A DNA stretch of 64,000 nucleotides from Desulfofustis sp. (GCA_022340565.1 JAJDNR010000026.1:1-64000), one strand, 5' to 3'. Counted from the first letter of the stretch, positions 41,981 to 53,050 are shown. Notes: generated from the sequence alone by a model not told the origin. Program-made: numbers and translations.

Positions 41981-43051
41981 TTACTTGATCTGCTTTAGCT
42001 TCTGTTCCTGGTCGTGAATGGTCAGCGGAACGATCACATCGTCGAGTTTACCGTTCATGATGGTTTCGAGCTTGTAGAGGGTGAGATTGATTCGATGGTC
42101 GGTGAGGCGTCCCTGCGGGAAATTGTAGGTCCTGATGCGCTCGCTGCGGTCTCCACTGCCGACCTGGCTCTTTCGATCCTGCGAGATCTGGTCGTGCTGC
42201 TCCTGCTCGAGTTTGTCGAGCAACCGGGCTCGAAGGACGGTCAGGGCCTTGGCCTTATTTTTGTGTTGCGACTTCTCATCCTGGCAGGTTACCACCAGTC
42301 CGGTCGGCAGATGGGTGATGCGGACCGCGGAATCGGTGGTGTTGACACTCTGCCCGCCAGGTCCGGATGAGCGATAGACATCGATTTTGAGCTCGTTCAT
42401 GTCAATGTCGACATCAACTTCATCAGCTTCGGGGAGGACTGCCACCGTCACCGCCGAGGTGTGCACCCGTCCCTGGGCCTCGGTCTCGGGAACACGCTGC
42501 ACGCGATGCACCCCACGTTCGAACTTCAGTTTCGAGTAGACCTGCTCGCCGCTGATCATCGCGATCAGTTCCTTGAATCCGCCGATTCCGAGCGGGCTCG
42601 AAGACATGATCTCGACCCGCCAATGCATCGACTCCGCATAGCGGCAGTACATTCTGAACAGGTCCGCGACAAACAGGGCCGCTTCGTCGCCACCGGTTCC
42701 CGCGCGTATCTCCAGAAAAATATTCTTGTCGTCATTGGGATCCCGGGGCAGCAGAAACAGCTGGACGTCGCTTTCCAGAGACTTCCGTTTCTGAAGTAGT
42801 TCCTCCAGTTCCAGTTCGGCGAGTTCCCGCAGTTCCGGGTCCTCCTTCTCATCCTGAATCAGCGACCGGTTGTCCCGTATCTGTCGATCGACAGACCTGA
42901 GCGCCCGGATCATTTCAGCGAGGCGTGACAGATGGGCGTGCTCCTTTACCACCCGCTGATACTCCTGCTGATTATTGATCAGCGCCGGGTCGGAAAGGCG
43001 TCCTTCCAGGTCGGAAAGTTTATCGTCGAGGTCGGTGAATCGATTTAACAT
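41981..43051 (-). CDS. prfA: peptide chain release factor 1
   Basis: [28 protein letters not shown] (GGQ), PAT-region [22 protein letters not shown]. Confidence 0.97.
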   Translation of the reverse strand: MLNRFTDLDDKLSDLEGRLSDPALINNQQEYQRVVKEHAHLSRLAEMIRALRSVDRQIRDNRSLIQDEKEDPELRELAELELEELLQKRKSLESDVQLFLLPRDPNDDKNIFLEIRAGTGGDEAALFVADLFRMYCRYAESMHWRVEIMSSSPLGIGGFKELIAMISGEQVYSKLKFERGVHRVQRVPETEAQGRVHTSAVTVAVLPEADEVDVDIDMNELKIDVYRSSGPGGQSVNTTDSAVRITHLPTGLVVTCQDEKSQHKNKAKALTVLRARLLDKLEQEQHDQISQDRKSQVGSGDRSERIRTYNFPQGRLTDHRINLTLYKLETIMNGKLDDVIVPLTIHDQEQKLKQIK

Positions 43052-43080
43052 GAGGCATCCGGGTGAAACGACCGCGGCCA

Positions 43081-43120
43081 AAAAGAAAAGTCCACAGCAA
43101 TGAACCCATTACTGCGGACT
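43081..43120 (-). terminator. rho-independent terminator downstream of rpmE
   Basis: Minus strand AGTCCGCAGTAAT-gggttc-ATTGCTGTGGACT + TTTTCTTTT; two G.U pairs. Confidence 0.8.
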
Positions 43121-43122
43121 AT

Positions 43123-43164
43123 AAAACCGGCCCCTCCCGCATGACGCGGCAAACGACCGGTTTT
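43123..43164 (-). terminator. second hairpin between rpmE and prfA (tandem terminator-like)
   Basis: AAAACCGG...CCGGTTTT arms with inner CCGC-gtcat-GCGG (minus strand). Confidence 0.55.
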
Positions 43165-43169
43165 CGACC

Positions 43170-43391
43170 TTATGCGTTTTCCTTCGATTCGTAATGTTGT
43201 GCGTACCGTTTGCGGAATTTTTCGATACGGCCGGCAGTATCCACCAGCTTCTGCTTACCGGTGAAAAACGGATGGCAGGCGGAGCAGATCTCCACCTTCA
43301 GTTCCGGCAGGATCGATCCGATCTCGAACGTGCTCCCGCACGCACATGTTGCTGTAATAATGTTATATTTTGGATGAATATCGTTTTTCAT
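43170..43391 (-). CDS. rpmE: 50S ribosomal protein bL31 (zinc-binding C+ form)
   Basis: [26 protein letters not shown]...[30 protein letters not shown]; CxC and CxxC. Confidence 0.97.
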   Translation of the reverse strand: MKNDIHPKYNIITATCACGSTFEIGSILPELKVEICSACHPFFTGKQKLVDTAGRIEKFRKRYAQHYESKENA

Positions 43392-43525
43392 AGTATTCGT
43401 GCACCTCCGTTGTCGATCTCGCTTCGATATGATTTAACAGGAAAAAAGAAATTAATATATCATTTATTGCTATTCATGCAAGGGAAATCAGCCAGAGCGA
43501 CTGTTCAGATGAACCCTCGGCTGCC

Positions 43526-44776
43526 CTATCCATTCATCGAATCGAGAAAATCCTGGTTGGTTTTCTGCCCCTTCAGTTTATCAATCAAAAACTCCATGCC
43601 GTCGGCAGGGTTCATCGACGAGAGCAGTTTCCTGAGGATCCAGATCCGGTTTAGCACATCCTCCCTGAGCAGCAGATCCTCCTTTCTGGTTCCGGACCGT
43701 TTGATATCGATGGCGGGGAAAATTCGTTTGTCCGCCATCTTGCGGTCGAGGATGAGTTCCATGTTGCCGGTTCCCTTGAACTCCTCGAAGATGACTTCAT
43801 CCATCTTCGACCCGGTTTCAATCAGCGCTGTGGCCAGGATGCTCAGGCTGCCGCCCTCTTCGATGTTTCTCGCTGCGCCGAAGAAGCGTTTCGGCCGGTG
43901 CAGCGCATTGGCCTCGACGCCTCCGGAGAGAATCTTGCCGCTGGCGGGAGTCACCGTGTTGTATGCCCTGGCCAGACGGGTGATGGAATCGAGCAGGATG
44001 ACCACATCTTTTTTATGTTCCACCAGTCGCTTCGCCTTCTCGATGACCATTTCCGCCACCTGGATGTGTCGCTGGGGCGGCTCGTCGAAGGTCGAACTTA
44101 CCACCTCCGCCGCTTTTACGGTGCGCTGCATCTCGGTGACCTCCTCCGGCCGTTCGTCTATCAACAGCACGATCAGGTACACCTCCTTGTGATTACGGGC
44201 AATCGAGTTGGCAATCTTCTGCATCAGCACCGTTTTACCGGTACGGGGAGGCGCCACCAGCAGACCCCGCTGCCCTTTGCCGATCGGAGCGAACATATCC
44301 ATGATGCGCATTGAGAAGTTGTCAGGCTGCCATTCCAGGTTGAATTTTTCATCAGGATGCAATGGTGTCAGGTTGCCGAACAAGGTTTTCTGCTTTGACG
44401 CTTCAGGCGGATCGAAGTTGACACTTTCAACCTTGAGCAGGGCGAAATACCGTTCGTTCTCCTTGGGAGCTCGAACAAGCCCATCAACCACATCGCCGGT
44501 GCGCAGATTCAGCCTCCGGATCTGGGAGGGCGACACATAGATGTCATCGGGACCCGGCAGATAGTTGTAATCGGGGGCGCGCAGAAAGCCAAAACCATCA
44601 GGCAGGATCTCAAGGACGCCGTTGCCGCGCAATTTGCCTTCTTTGTCGGACTGGGCCTGGAGGATCGCAAAAATCAGTTCCTGTTTGCGCATGGAACTGA
44701 AACCTTCGACCTTCAATTCCCTGGCCAACTGCACCAGTTCATCAATCTTCTTGAGCTTGAGCTCTGCGAGATTCAT
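43526..44776 (-). CDS. rho: transcription termination factor Rho
   Basis: [65 protein letters not shown]. Confidence 0.97.
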   Translation of the reverse strand: MNLAELKLKKIDELVQLARELKVEGFSSMRKQELIFAILQAQSDKEGKLRGNGVLEILPDGFGFLRAPDYNYLPGPDDIYVSPSQIRRLNLRTGDVVDGLVRAPKENERYFALLKVESVNFDPPEASKQKTLFGNLTPLHPDEKFNLEWQPDNFSMRIMDMFAPIGKGQRGLLVAPPRTGKTVLMQKIANSIARNHKEVYLIVLLIDERPEEVTEMQRTVKAAEVVSSTFDEPPQRHIQVAEMVIEKAKRLVEHKKDVVILLDSITRLARAYNTVTPASGKILSGGVEANALHRPKRFFGAARNIEEGGSLSILATALIETGSKMDEVIFEEFKGTGNMELILDRKMADKRIFPAIDIKRSGTRKEDLLLREDVLNRIWILRKLLSSMNPADGMEFLIDKLKGQKTNQDFLDSMNG

Positions 44777-45066
44777 CGCACACCTTCTCCTTGAAAATAA
44801 ATCTGGGGTTTCTCGTCACGTGCAGTCCGTTAAACCGATGTTTCTCACCGACCGAGCTACCGGCTTGAAAATAAACGGCATTCCACTAACGAAGAGAAAA
44901 AAATTACATTAAAAGTTTGATATTACGGATGGTGATATGGTCAGAATTATCGATTTATCGTCAGCGGTTTCGCGATTGAATGATTGCCTGTTACGTCTGT
45001 TCAATTTGGAAAAGTTCGGGAAAGCGATGATCGTCTCAGGCGGGGGCTCCTGCTGAACCTGATTCT

Positions 45067-45095
45067 CTTATACGTGCTCTTCCTGAGGGTGTCAA
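45067..45095 (-). promoter_or_regulatory. sigma70-type promoter for rho with ~285-nt leader
   Basis: Minus strand TTGACA-17 nt-TATAAG. Confidence 0.7.
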
Positions 45096-45120
45096 GTATT
45101 TTAGGCCGCTTTTATTGTTT

Positions 45121-45723
45121 TCATAGCCGTACCGAAAGTTCGGTGATCATGTGAGCCACCTTCGCCAGCTGCCTCTCGAACTGTGCCGGATCGCCATCGT
45201 TATCGATTGTCCAGTCTGAACGACGTGCCTTTTCGGCGAGGTCCATCTGCGCCGCGACGATTCGTTCCGCGTCTTCCCGGCTCACCAGATCTCTTTGAAC
45301 GATACGGCTGATTGCCGTTTCGAGTGACGCAACAACGCATACAACCCGGTCGAAATCTGACTCCCAACCGGATTCGAAAAGCAGCGGCACCTCGGCGATC
45401 ACCACCGAGCCTTTCGAGCTCATACGGCTGATACTACCGATCCGATCGCGAACGAGGGGATGAAGAATCGCCTCAAGCTGGCGCCGCCCGCTCTCAACTG
45501 AAAAGACATGGCCACGCAGCATCGGCCGATCGATATTGCCGTCTTCATCGAGAAACCGATCACCGAATCGTTGGACGAATTGCCTATACCCCTCACGACC
45601 CTTGCCCATCAGCTCCCGGCATAGATCATCGCTGTTTATATACCGAGCCGTCAGCAGTTCGCTCAATCTTCGGGCAACCGTGGTCTTACCGCATCCAACA
45701 CCTCCGGTTACCCCGATCAGCAT
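45121..45723 (-). CDS. coaE: dephospho-CoA kinase
   Basis: MLIGVTGGVGCGKTTVARRL, EVPLLFESGWESDFDRVVCV. Confidence 0.95.
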   Translation of the reverse strand: MLIGVTGGVGCGKTTVARRLSELLTARYINSDDLCRELMGKGREGYRQFVQRFGDRFLDEDGNIDRPMLRGHVFSVESGRRQLEAILHPLVRDRIGSISRMSSKGSVVIAEVPLLFESGWESDFDRVVCVVASLETAISRIVQRDLVSREDAERIVAAQMDLAEKARRSDWTIDNDGDPAQFERQLAKVAHMITELSVRL

Positions 45724-46652
45724 CGACCTTCCTCAAGCTCATCGAGAATCGCCTGAAAATCTTTCGGCAGTCCGGCTTCAGCCTGAACCAGCTGGCCCGT
45801 TTCCGGATGATGGAAACGAAGCCTCCAGGAATGCAGCAACTGCCTTGGAAATCTCGAGTTGTCGCGACGCCCCCCGTAAACCCGGTCTCCGGCCACAGGG
45901 AACCCGAGATCGGCCATGTGCACCCGGATCTGATGGGTTCTGCCGGTTTCTATGGAAACCTCCACGAGAGTATGGCGATCATACGTCTTCAGGCGTTTCC
46001 AGACGCTCACCGCATACCTGCCGCTCTGTTCCCGTATTGCCATTTTCTGTCGGTTCACCGGATGCCGGCCGATGGGGGCAACGATTCTTCCGCCGGGATC
46101 GTCTGGTCTGCCGTGAATCAGCGCCAGATAAGATTTGTCCACCGTCCGATCCTTGAACTGTTTCATCAGATGCGCATGGGCCTGCGGGGTACGCGCGACG
46201 ATCATGACTCCCGAGGTATCCTTGTCGAGCCGGTGAACGATGCCGGGCCGATCATCGGTGCCTACCCCATGCAGGTCACGATACCTGTGGAGCAGTCCGT
46301 GCACGAGCGTATGCGCTTTGTTTCCGCTTCCCGGATGGACCACCAGTCCCGCAGGCTTCGCCAGCACAAGGAACGATTTCTCTTCGATCAGTACCGTGAA
46401 ATCAATGTCCTGCGGCTCCAGGTCCGGCTGATCAACCGCATGCTCGATCGAACCGCTGACTGTGTCACCTGCTTTGAGCCGATAGCCGGGCTTTTCCGGT
46501 TCACCGTTCACGGTAATTGATGCGGCCTTGATTGCTGCAGTTATCCGTGAACGTGAAAGACCACCAAGATTTCTGGCCAGAAACTGATCGAGTCGCACGT
46601 CGCGACAATGGTCTTCAATTACGAAGGTGAAGAACTGTGCGTCAGTGTTCAT
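45717..46652 (-). CDS. rluD: RluA/RluD family 23S rRNA pseudouridine synthase
   Basis: S4-like N-terminus LDQFLARNLGGLSRSRITAAIK, GIVHRLDKDTSGVMIVART, ETGRTHQIRVHMADLGFPVAGDRVYG. Confidence 0.93.
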   Translation of the reverse strand: MNTDAQFFTFVIEDHCRDVRLDQFLARNLGGLSRSRITAAIKAASITVNGEPEKPGYRLKAGDTVSGSIEHAVDQPDLEPQDIDFTVLIEEKSFLVLAKPAGLVVHPGSGNKAHTLVHGLLHRYRDLHGVGTDDRPGIVHRLDKDTSGVMIVARTPQAHAHLMKQFKDRTVDKSYLALIHGRPDDPGGRIVAPIGRHPVNRQKMAIREQSGRYAVSVWKRLKTYDRHTLVEVSIETGRTHQIRVHMADLGFPVAGDRVYGGRRDNSRFPRQLLHSWRLRFHHPETGQLVQAEAGLPKDFQAILDELEEGRC

Positions 46653-46708
46653 TCAAGGCTTTTCCATACAGCCTTTGAGTCACTTGATGATAGGGCGGAA
46701 ATGGGGTG

Positions 46709-47188
46709 CTAGGAAAAAATCTTTTCGATTTTCTTGCTTATTTTTTCTTCTTCAACATTCTGGGCGATAGACAGTTCGGTGACCAGCAATCCTTTCGCCG
46801 TATCGAGCATCTTCCGTTCACCGTAGGAAAGGTCTTTATCGACGCTGAGCAGAAAGAGATCCCGCAACACGGCCGCTACTTCGAAAATCGACCCGGTCTT
46901 GATTTTTTCCATGTATTCACGGTAGCGCCGGTTCCAGGTCTGGGAATCGATCTCTATCGCCCGGTCCTTGAGGATATTCAACACCTCGCTCGCCTGCTTC
47001 TTGTTCACGATGGCCCTGAGCCCTACGTTCTCGCTGCTGGAGGTGGGAATCATGATGGTCATGGAATTACCGATGATCTCTAGTACATAAAACGTTTCAT
47101 CCATTCCGGCGACCTGCTGGGTCTCGATCGCCTTGATGACGCCGACTCCATGAGCCGGATACACTGCCATGTCTCCTTCGGCAAACAC
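46709..47188 (-). CDS. CarD family transcriptional regulator
   Basis: FAEGDMAVYPAHGVGVIKAIETQQVAG...FYVLEI.....TIMIPTSSSENVGLR; RNAP-interacting domain pattern. Confidence 0.93.
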   Translation of the reverse strand: MFAEGDMAVYPAHGVGVIKAIETQQVAGMDETFYVLEIIGNSMTIMIPTSSSENVGLRAIVNKKQASEVLNILKDRAIEIDSQTWNRRYREYMEKIKTGSIFEVAAVLRDLFLLSVDKDLSYGERKMLDTAKGLLVTELSIAQNVEEEKISKKIEKIFS

Positions 47189-47633
47189 TACAGTCTCCTT
47201 GAAAAATTAATGATTCACAACCAGGAAATGACGCGACTGTCATTACCACAGCCGCTCAACGGCTCTCACACCGGCATTGATTGGAGAATCGGTCCGGTCC
47301 GGTGCAAGCCTGTCTGTTGATGAGTCTGACCGGTGTCGTACATCCAATAATATAACACACAATCAGACGGAATTCTCGGTTTTTTAAATTCCCGGCTGCG
47401 GCCTTCAGCGTTCGTATCCTTTCCTCTGTGCCCATTCGAGTGAATTCCTGGCAAACCTATGGTGCTGCCGACCGCTCTCATCATGAAGACCATGCAGAAC
47501 CGCATGAGTTCAAGACGCCGCCCCGACATGGCGGCAGCAAAAGACCGGCATAGTCGCTCTGTGCATAGGCGCCACAGCGGGTCGCGCAGCGTGATGGGAT
47601 GATATGGAGTTGTCGGGTCGTGCTCAGAAGGAA

Positions 47634-48236
47634 CTACCTGATCGAATTAATATGGGTCTGCGCCCTGGCCATGTCCCCGCCGAAAAACCAGTCCAGGCCC
47701 TGACTGATCTCGTCGAAGCGCGATTCGACCTCCTCCCGCTGCTGAGGCAGAAAGGGAGCAAGGACGTAGCTGTCAACTGCCATCTGTTCGGGAGTGCCGC
47801 CGCTCCCTGGTCTGCCGACACCGATCTTCAATCGATAAAAATCGGGAGTCGCCAGTTCTGAAGTGATTGACCTGATCCCGTTATGACCGCCTGAACCGCC
47901 CCCCCGTATCAGTTTGATGCGGCCGATCGCCATGTCTATGTCATCGTGCACGACGAGGATGTTGCCGGGCTCGATGGCGTAATAATTCACAAACGAGGCG
48001 ACCGCCCGGCCGCTCCGATTCATGAATGTCTGCGGCTTGAGCAGGCTGATCCTCATCCGCCCCGCGCGGATTTCGGCAGACAGGCACTGATGCCTGTCTG
48101 CCGAAAACGACAGGGCCTGCCGACTGGCCATCCAGTCGAGAAAGATGAAGCCCACATTATGTCTGCTCAACTCATATTTGCTCCCGGGATTTCCGAGACC
48201 GAACAGAGCGAACTGCTCATCGCCCATAGGCGCCAA
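47634..48236 (-). CDS. pth: peptidyl-tRNA hydrolase
   Basis: LFGLGNPGSKYELSRHNVGFIFLD, KPQTFMNRSGRAV, VHDDIDMAIGRIKLIRGGGSGGHNGIRSI. Confidence 0.96.
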   Translation of the reverse strand: MAPMGDEQFALFGLGNPGSKYELSRHNVGFIFLDWMASRQALSFSADRHQCLSAEIRAGRMRISLLKPQTFMNRSGRAVASFVNYYAIEPGNILVVHDDIDMAIGRIKLIRGGGSGGHNGIRSITSELATPDFYRLKIGVGRPGSGGTPEQMAVDSYVLAPFLPQQREEVESRFDEISQGLDWFFGGDMARAQTHINSIR

Positions 48237-48255
48237 TCCATCGTATATCGAAATG

Positions 48256-48287
48256 AAAAATCCGGAAAAGATCAGGTCTTTTCCGGA
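48256..48287 (-). terminator. rho-independent terminator between rplY and pth
   Basis: Minus strand TCCGGAAAAGA-cctga-TCTTTTCCGGA + TTTTT. Confidence 0.85.
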
Positions 48288-48330
48288 CTCATCTCAACCC
48301 TCCGGGACGTTCGTCCCCGGGCCACACGTG

Positions 48331-48885
48331 TTACGGTGCAACGATCGACACGCAGACCATCCCGGCGTCGCTGACCAGGGTCACGCCGTCCGGCAGTTCG
48401 ATCTGTCCTGCAGTGATCTGGTCGCCGATCCCCAGGCCGGAGATAGTTACCCTGCATTCGTTCGGAATATCCAGCGGTTTGCCCTGCAGAACAACGGCGG
48501 TTTTGTCGATTCGCTTGAGGCCGCCTCGATCTTCCCCTTTAGCCTTGCCGCTGTAAACAATTGGCACGGTGAACTGGAGCGATTTCTGCAAGTCGATCTC
48601 GAGGAAGTCGGCATGGAAGAGGGTGTCCCTGGCCGGGTCGGTCTGAATTTCCTTCACCAGCACACTTTTTTCCGTACCATTATCTATTTTCAGATTGATT
48701 ACCGCATTGCGGCCCTGAATGTCGATCAGTTCCTGGTAGAGGACTTTGGTCTCAAATTCGAGCGGGAGCGCTTCACCGCCGCCGCTGTAGACCACCGCCG
48801 GGGTCTTGCCTTCAGCCCGCATCCTTCTTATCGGTCCCTTACCGAATATGTCCCTGACTGAGGTGGCAATTTCTTTCGTTATCAT
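48331..48885 (-). CDS. rplY: 50S ribosomal protein bL25/CTC (long form)
   Basis: RMRAEGKTPAVVYSGGGEALPLEFETKVLYQEL; C-terminal CTC/TL5 domain; between prs and pth. Confidence 0.92.
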   Translation of the reverse strand: MITKEIATSVRDIFGKGPIRRMRAEGKTPAVVYSGGGEALPLEFETKVLYQELIDIQGRNAVINLKIDNGTEKSVLVKEIQTDPARDTLFHADFLEIDLQKSLQFTVPIVYSGKAKGEDRGGLKRIDKTAVVLQGKPLDIPNECRVTISGLGIGDQITAGQIELPDGVTLVSDAGMVCVSIVAP

Positions 48886-48957
48886 ACTTTCTCCTTGAGC
48901 CAGATTGAAGAATCAGCTGGCTGTTCGTTCCATGTGCACATGGAATTGTTCGTGTGG

Positions 48958-49884
48958 TTATACAAAAAGAGAGCTTACAGAATCCTCGTTATGAATCCGC
49001 TTGATTGCTTCCGCCAACAGCGTGGAAACGGACAGCACCTGTATTTTTCCGCAGTTTCGGGCGTTTTCCTGAAGCGGTATGGTGTTGGTGACGACCAGCG
49101 ATTTTATCGGCGATGCATTGAGCCTGTCGACAGCCGGCCCCGAAAGCACCGGATGAGAGCAGCATGCATGCACCTCTCTGGCGCCATGATCAAGAAGCGT
49201 CTGGGCTCCGTTGCACAGCGTGCCAGCGGTATCGACCATATCGTCCATCAGTATGGTGACCTTGTCGGTTACGTCGCCGATCACGTGCATCGCCTCGCTT
49301 TGATTGGGCTTGTCCCTGCGCTTGTCTATGATTGCCAGGCCGCAGTTCAGCCGTTTTGCAAAGGCCCTGGTCCGCTCGACACCGCCGGCATCCGGCGACA
49401 CCATGATAAAGTCCTCGAAATGTTCTCTAATGTGGTCGATCAATACCGGCGCTGCATAGAGATGATCCACGGGAATATTGAAAAAACCCTGAATCTGACC
49501 GGCATGCAGATCCATGCATAAAACCCTGCGCACGCCGACCACCATCAGCATTTCGGCAACGACCTTTGCCGAAATCGGCACCCGCGGTGCCACCTTCCGA
49601 TCCTGTCTCGCATAGCCGTAGTAGGGCAGCACCGCCGTAATGCGTCTGGCCGATGCCCTGCGCATGGCGTCCGCCATAATTACCAGTTCCATCAGATGAT
49701 CGTTTACCGGGGTACAGGTGGGCTGAATGATGAAGGAGTCCGTTCCCCGGACATTCTCCCTGATCTCTATGAAAATTTCCCCGTCGCTGAACTTGCGAAC
49801 ATCTGCCCTGGACACGCCGATTCCAAGGTAATCGGCTATTTCTTCGGCCATCGGGTAGTTCGCGTTGCCGGAAAAGATTTTCAT
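48958..49884 (-). CDS. prs: ribose-phosphate pyrophosphokinase
   Basis: [49 protein letters not shown] loop. Confidence 0.97.
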   Translation of the reverse strand: MKIFSGNANYPMAEEIADYLGIGVSRADVRKFSDGEIFIEIRENVRGTDSFIIQPTCTPVNDHLMELVIMADAMRRASARRITAVLPYYGYARQDRKVAPRVPISAKVVAEMLMVVGVRRVLCMDLHAGQIQGFFNIPVDHLYAAPVLIDHIREHFEDFIMVSPDAGGVERTRAFAKRLNCGLAIIDKRRDKPNQSEAMHVIGDVTDKVTILMDDMVDTAGTLCNGAQTLLDHGAREVHACCSHPVLSGPAVDRLNASPIKSLVVTNTIPLQENARNCGKIQVLSVSTLLAEAIKRIHNEDSVSSLFV

Positions 49885-49930
49885 AACATTTCCCATAATG
49901 GTCGCCTCTTCAGTGTCGAAATTACGCGTC

Positions 49931-50006
49931 TGGCTGGGGTGCTAGGACTCGAACCTAGGAATGCCGGGATCAAAACCCGGTGCCTTTGCCACTTGGCTAC
50001 ACCCCA
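49931..50006 (-). tRNA. tRNA-Gln (anticodon TTG), CCA encoded
   Basis: TGGGGTGTAGCCAAGTGGCAAAGGCACCGGGTTTTGATCCCGGCATTCCTAGGTTCGAGTCCTAGCACCCCAGCCA folds as a cloverleaf; TTCGAGTC T-loop; anticodon TTG. Confidence 0.96.
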
Positions 50007-50869
50007 TCAAGCGCCTTCGCCGATATGATACGAAATTCTTCCTCGCCGTACTGGTATTTTAATCTCGCCAAGGCATCTCCGGCCATTTTACCGTCTTCAA
50101 ACAGGCCAAACACGGTTGGCCCGCTGCCCGACATCAATGTTCCCGAAGCGCCCTCCTGCAGCAGTCGTTTTTTTATCTGGCCGATAACGGGATAATGCGC
50201 GCCGGTAACCTGTTCCAGATCGTTGTGCAGGTCGGCGGCAGAGAACGATCCGAATTCGCTGTTTCGAGAACCCCAAAGATTAAAATTATTGTCCTCTTTT
50301 GTCAATCTATAATTCTCATAGACCCATGTGGTGTTGACCTTGAATCCAGGATTGACAAGGACGTAATGATACCTGTCAAGGCTCTCGGTTTCTTTCAATC
50401 TGTCTCCGATCCCGGTTGCAATAACCGCCACATGGTCTGAGATCAGAAACGGCACATCTGCTCCGAGTTCCCGGCCGATATCCAACAATTCCTGATTCGC
50501 CAGCGGATCGCCGAGCATCCTGCTCAATGCCTTCAGAACGGCTGCCGCATCGCTGCTGCCGCCTCCAAGCCCGGCTCCGACCGGAATGATTTTGGTAAGT
50601 CTGATTCGTAATCCGTAGGCAGATCCTTCCCTGCAGCATTCAAAAAATCTTCTTGCCGCCCTTACCGCCAGATTCGAATCATTCCCCGGGATTTCCCGGC
50701 TGTCGGAGAAAAACTCGACAGATCCGGTGTCGGTCAACTCCAGTTCCAGCAAGTCAAACAGATCGATCTTCTGCATGCGGGTGACGAGTTCGTGATATCC
50801 ATCGGCTCGTTTCCCGGTAATGCGCAGACTCAGGTTGATTTTTGCCGGTGCCTTGACGCGGTATGACAT
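49997..50869 (-). CDS. ispE: 4-diphosphocytidyl-2-C-methyl-D-erythritol kinase
   Basis: VKAPAKINLSLRITGKRADGYHEL, IPVGAGLGGGSSDAAAVL, SGSGPTVFGLF. Confidence 0.96.
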   Translation of the reverse strand: MSYRVKAPAKINLSLRITGKRADGYHELVTRMQKIDLFDLLELELTDTGSVEFFSDSREIPGNDSNLAVRAARRFFECCREGSAYGLRIRLTKIIPVGAGLGGGSSDAAAVLKALSRMLGDPLANQELLDIGRELGADVPFLISDHVAVIATGIGDRLKETESLDRYHYVLVNPGFKVNTTWVYENYRLTKEDNNFNLWGSRNSEFGSFSAADLHNDLEQVTGAHYPVIGQIKKRLLQEGASGTLMSGSGPTVFGLFEDGKMAGDALARLKYQYGEEEFRIISAKALDGV

Positions 50870-50916
50870 GATCGGTGCCGATCCTGGCCGCCCTGCGAAA
50901 ACCTGCAGTGGTGCGG

Positions 50917-51261
50917 TTATTTCTTCACCGCCCTGACGAAGCGCATCTTGACGTCGTAGATGATATTTCTCATCAGCTCCGATTCCTCGCCGGTCAGGTT
51001 GCCTTTGGTTTTCTGATCCAGGACCACCAGCGTATCGATGGCATGCCGGGCCAGATCCAGATTGACCACCTTCTGCCCGGTTTCAGGATCAGGCAGCTCG
51101 CCGAGATGAAAGAGCACCGATGTGTTCAATGACATCACGAAGGTGGAAAACGTCACTTCCGGCATAACGCACTTTCCCTGCATGTCCGGAACCTTCCCCT
51201 CGCCGCATACATTATTGTTCATATCTTCATTCATCCGTCTATCCTCTTCGGAGTTCCTCAT
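50917..51261 (-). CDS. DUF1844 domain protein
   Basis: PEVTFSTFVMSLNTSVLFHLGELPDPETGQKVVNLDLARHAIDTLVVLDQKTKGNLTGEE. Confidence 0.9.
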   Translation of the reverse strand: MRNSEEDRRMNEDMNNNVCGEGKVPDMQGKCVMPEVTFSTFVMSLNTSVLFHLGELPDPETGQKVVNLDLARHAIDTLVVLDQKTKGNLTGEESELMRNIIYDVKMRFVRAVKK

Positions 51262-51286
51262 GACTGCTGGGACTGCCAGTGGTCGC

Positions 51287-52873
51287 CTAGAGATCGAAAC
51301 TCTGGGCGCCGTTGATATTTTCGATCGCCCGCACCCGCTCGAGAATCTCTTTGGAAATCAACTGGTCCGTTCCCAGGAAAATGATATTCTGTCTGCTCTC
51401 CGCCTCTCGACCGACCGTCATCCGTGAAATATTGATGCCGCTTCTCCCCAACTCGGTTCCAAGCGCACCGATAACTCCTGGTATGTCGTTGTTATAGACT
51501 AACAACATCGGCCCGGAGGGCAAGGCCTCCAGTCTGAAATTATTGAGTCGCACGAGACGCGGTTCGCTTTTTCCGAACACGGTTCCGACCAGCTCATTCT
51601 CGCCCTCTACGGTGGATACCTTGACCACCAGGGTATTGATGAAGTCGGATGCCTGGTCAGTGCGGGATTCGACGACTTTTATGCCCCGGTCCCGGGCGAT
51701 GATCGGAGCGTTGACATAATTTACCGCATCCTTGAGAATGGGCGTGAACAAACCTTTCAAGAAGGCAACGGTAATCGACTTCGTGTCAAGATCGGCAAGT
51801 CCTCCCCCATATTCGATCGATATTTCCTGAACGCCGCCGCTGGCGAGCTGCATATGCATGTTGCCGAGCATTTCGCCAAGGGTGATATAGGGGCCCACCT
51901 GGGCAAGCACATCGTCGCTGACAGAAGGCATGTTGACGGCGTTGGTGACCGTGCCTTTCTTCAAATAGTCAGCCATCTGCTCGGCGATGGCGATCGCCAC
52001 ATTTTCCTGGGCTTCACTGGTCGAGGCACCGAGATGAGGGGTGCAGATAAAATTATCCAGCCCGAGTAACGGACAGTTCTCGACGGAGACCGGCTCCTTG
52101 GCGAACACATCGAGCGCCGCGCCGCCGATCCTGTTTGCTTTCAGCGCCTCGAACAGAGCCGCTTCATCGCAGACCCCGCCGCGGGCGCAGTTTACGAAAA
52201 TTCCATCCGGCTTCATGTTGTCGAAAAATTCGGTGGAGACCAGGTTTCTGGTTTCCTTGGTCAATGGTACGTGCACCGAAATAACGTCGCTGCGTCCGGC
52301 AAGCTCCACCAGGTCGACGAGTTCTACACCGAGCTTTTCTGCGACCTCTTTCGGCATGTGCGGGTCGTAGGCGATGGTTTTCATCCTCAGTCCCTGTGCC
52401 CTGCTCGCTGCAATACGGCCAATCCGGCCGATACCGATAACCCCGAAGGTCTTGCCGGTCAGCTCATGGCCCATGAATCTCTTCTTCTCCCACTTCCCTG
52501 CTTTCATTGAGGCGGTTGCCTGGGGTATATTGCGTGACAGGGCCATCATCATCGAAATGGCAAGTTCGGCGGTAGTGGTGGCGTTGCCGTCCGGGGCGTT
52601 CATTACGATCACGCCCTTCTGGCTTGCTGCGGGAATATCCACGTTGTCAAGACCGATGCCGGCCCTGCCGATCACTTTAAGTTTGCCGGCAGACTCGAGT
52701 AGATCCGCCGTTACCTTGGTGGCGCTGCGGATAACCAGTCCATCATATTCTCCGATCTCCGCCTTGATCGCATCGGGACTCATCCCCGTTTTGACATCGA
52801 CATCAAAACCGGCTTTTCTCAGAATATCCACACCTGTCTGGGCAAGATTGTCACTGACTAGAACTCTCATCAA
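51287..52873 (-). CDS. serA: D-3-phosphoglycerate dehydrogenase
   Basis: VIGRAGIGLDNVDIPAASQKGVIVMNAPDGNATTTAELAI, GVIGIGRIGRI, C-terminal ACT region; 528 aa. Confidence 0.97.
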   Translation of the reverse strand: MMRVLVSDNLAQTGVDILRKAGFDVDVKTGMSPDAIKAEIGEYDGLVIRSATKVTADLLESAGKLKVIGRAGIGLDNVDIPAASQKGVIVMNAPDGNATTTAELAISMMMALSRNIPQATASMKAGKWEKKRFMGHELTGKTFGVIGIGRIGRIAASRAQGLRMKTIAYDPHMPKEVAEKLGVELVDLVELAGRSDVISVHVPLTKETRNLVSTEFFDNMKPDGIFVNCARGGVCDEAALFEALKANRIGGAALDVFAKEPVSVENCPLLGLDNFICTPHLGASTSEAQENVAIAIAEQMADYLKKGTVTNAVNMPSVSDDVLAQVGPYITLGEMLGNMHMQLASGGVQEISIEYGGGLADLDTKSITVAFLKGLFTPILKDAVNYVNAPIIARDRGIKVVESRTDQASDFINTLVVKVSTVEGENELVGTVFGKSEPRLVRLNNFRLEALPSGPMLLVYNNDIPGVIGALGTELGRSGINISRMTVGREAESRQNIIFLGTDQLISKEILERVRAIENINGAQSFDL

Positions 52874-53050
52874 AACTCCTCAGCTCCTCTGATAAGCGAT
52901 GGTTATTGCGAACCTGCATGACGGTGAAGGTTTCCACGGAAATCCAGACCAGCCTGAAACCTCAGGCCCCTCCATGTTAAAAATAGCGCAGTATACTTTC
53001 TCGATCCGAAGAGAACAAGCGCAAATAACCAGCCGCAGCCTCAAATCAAG

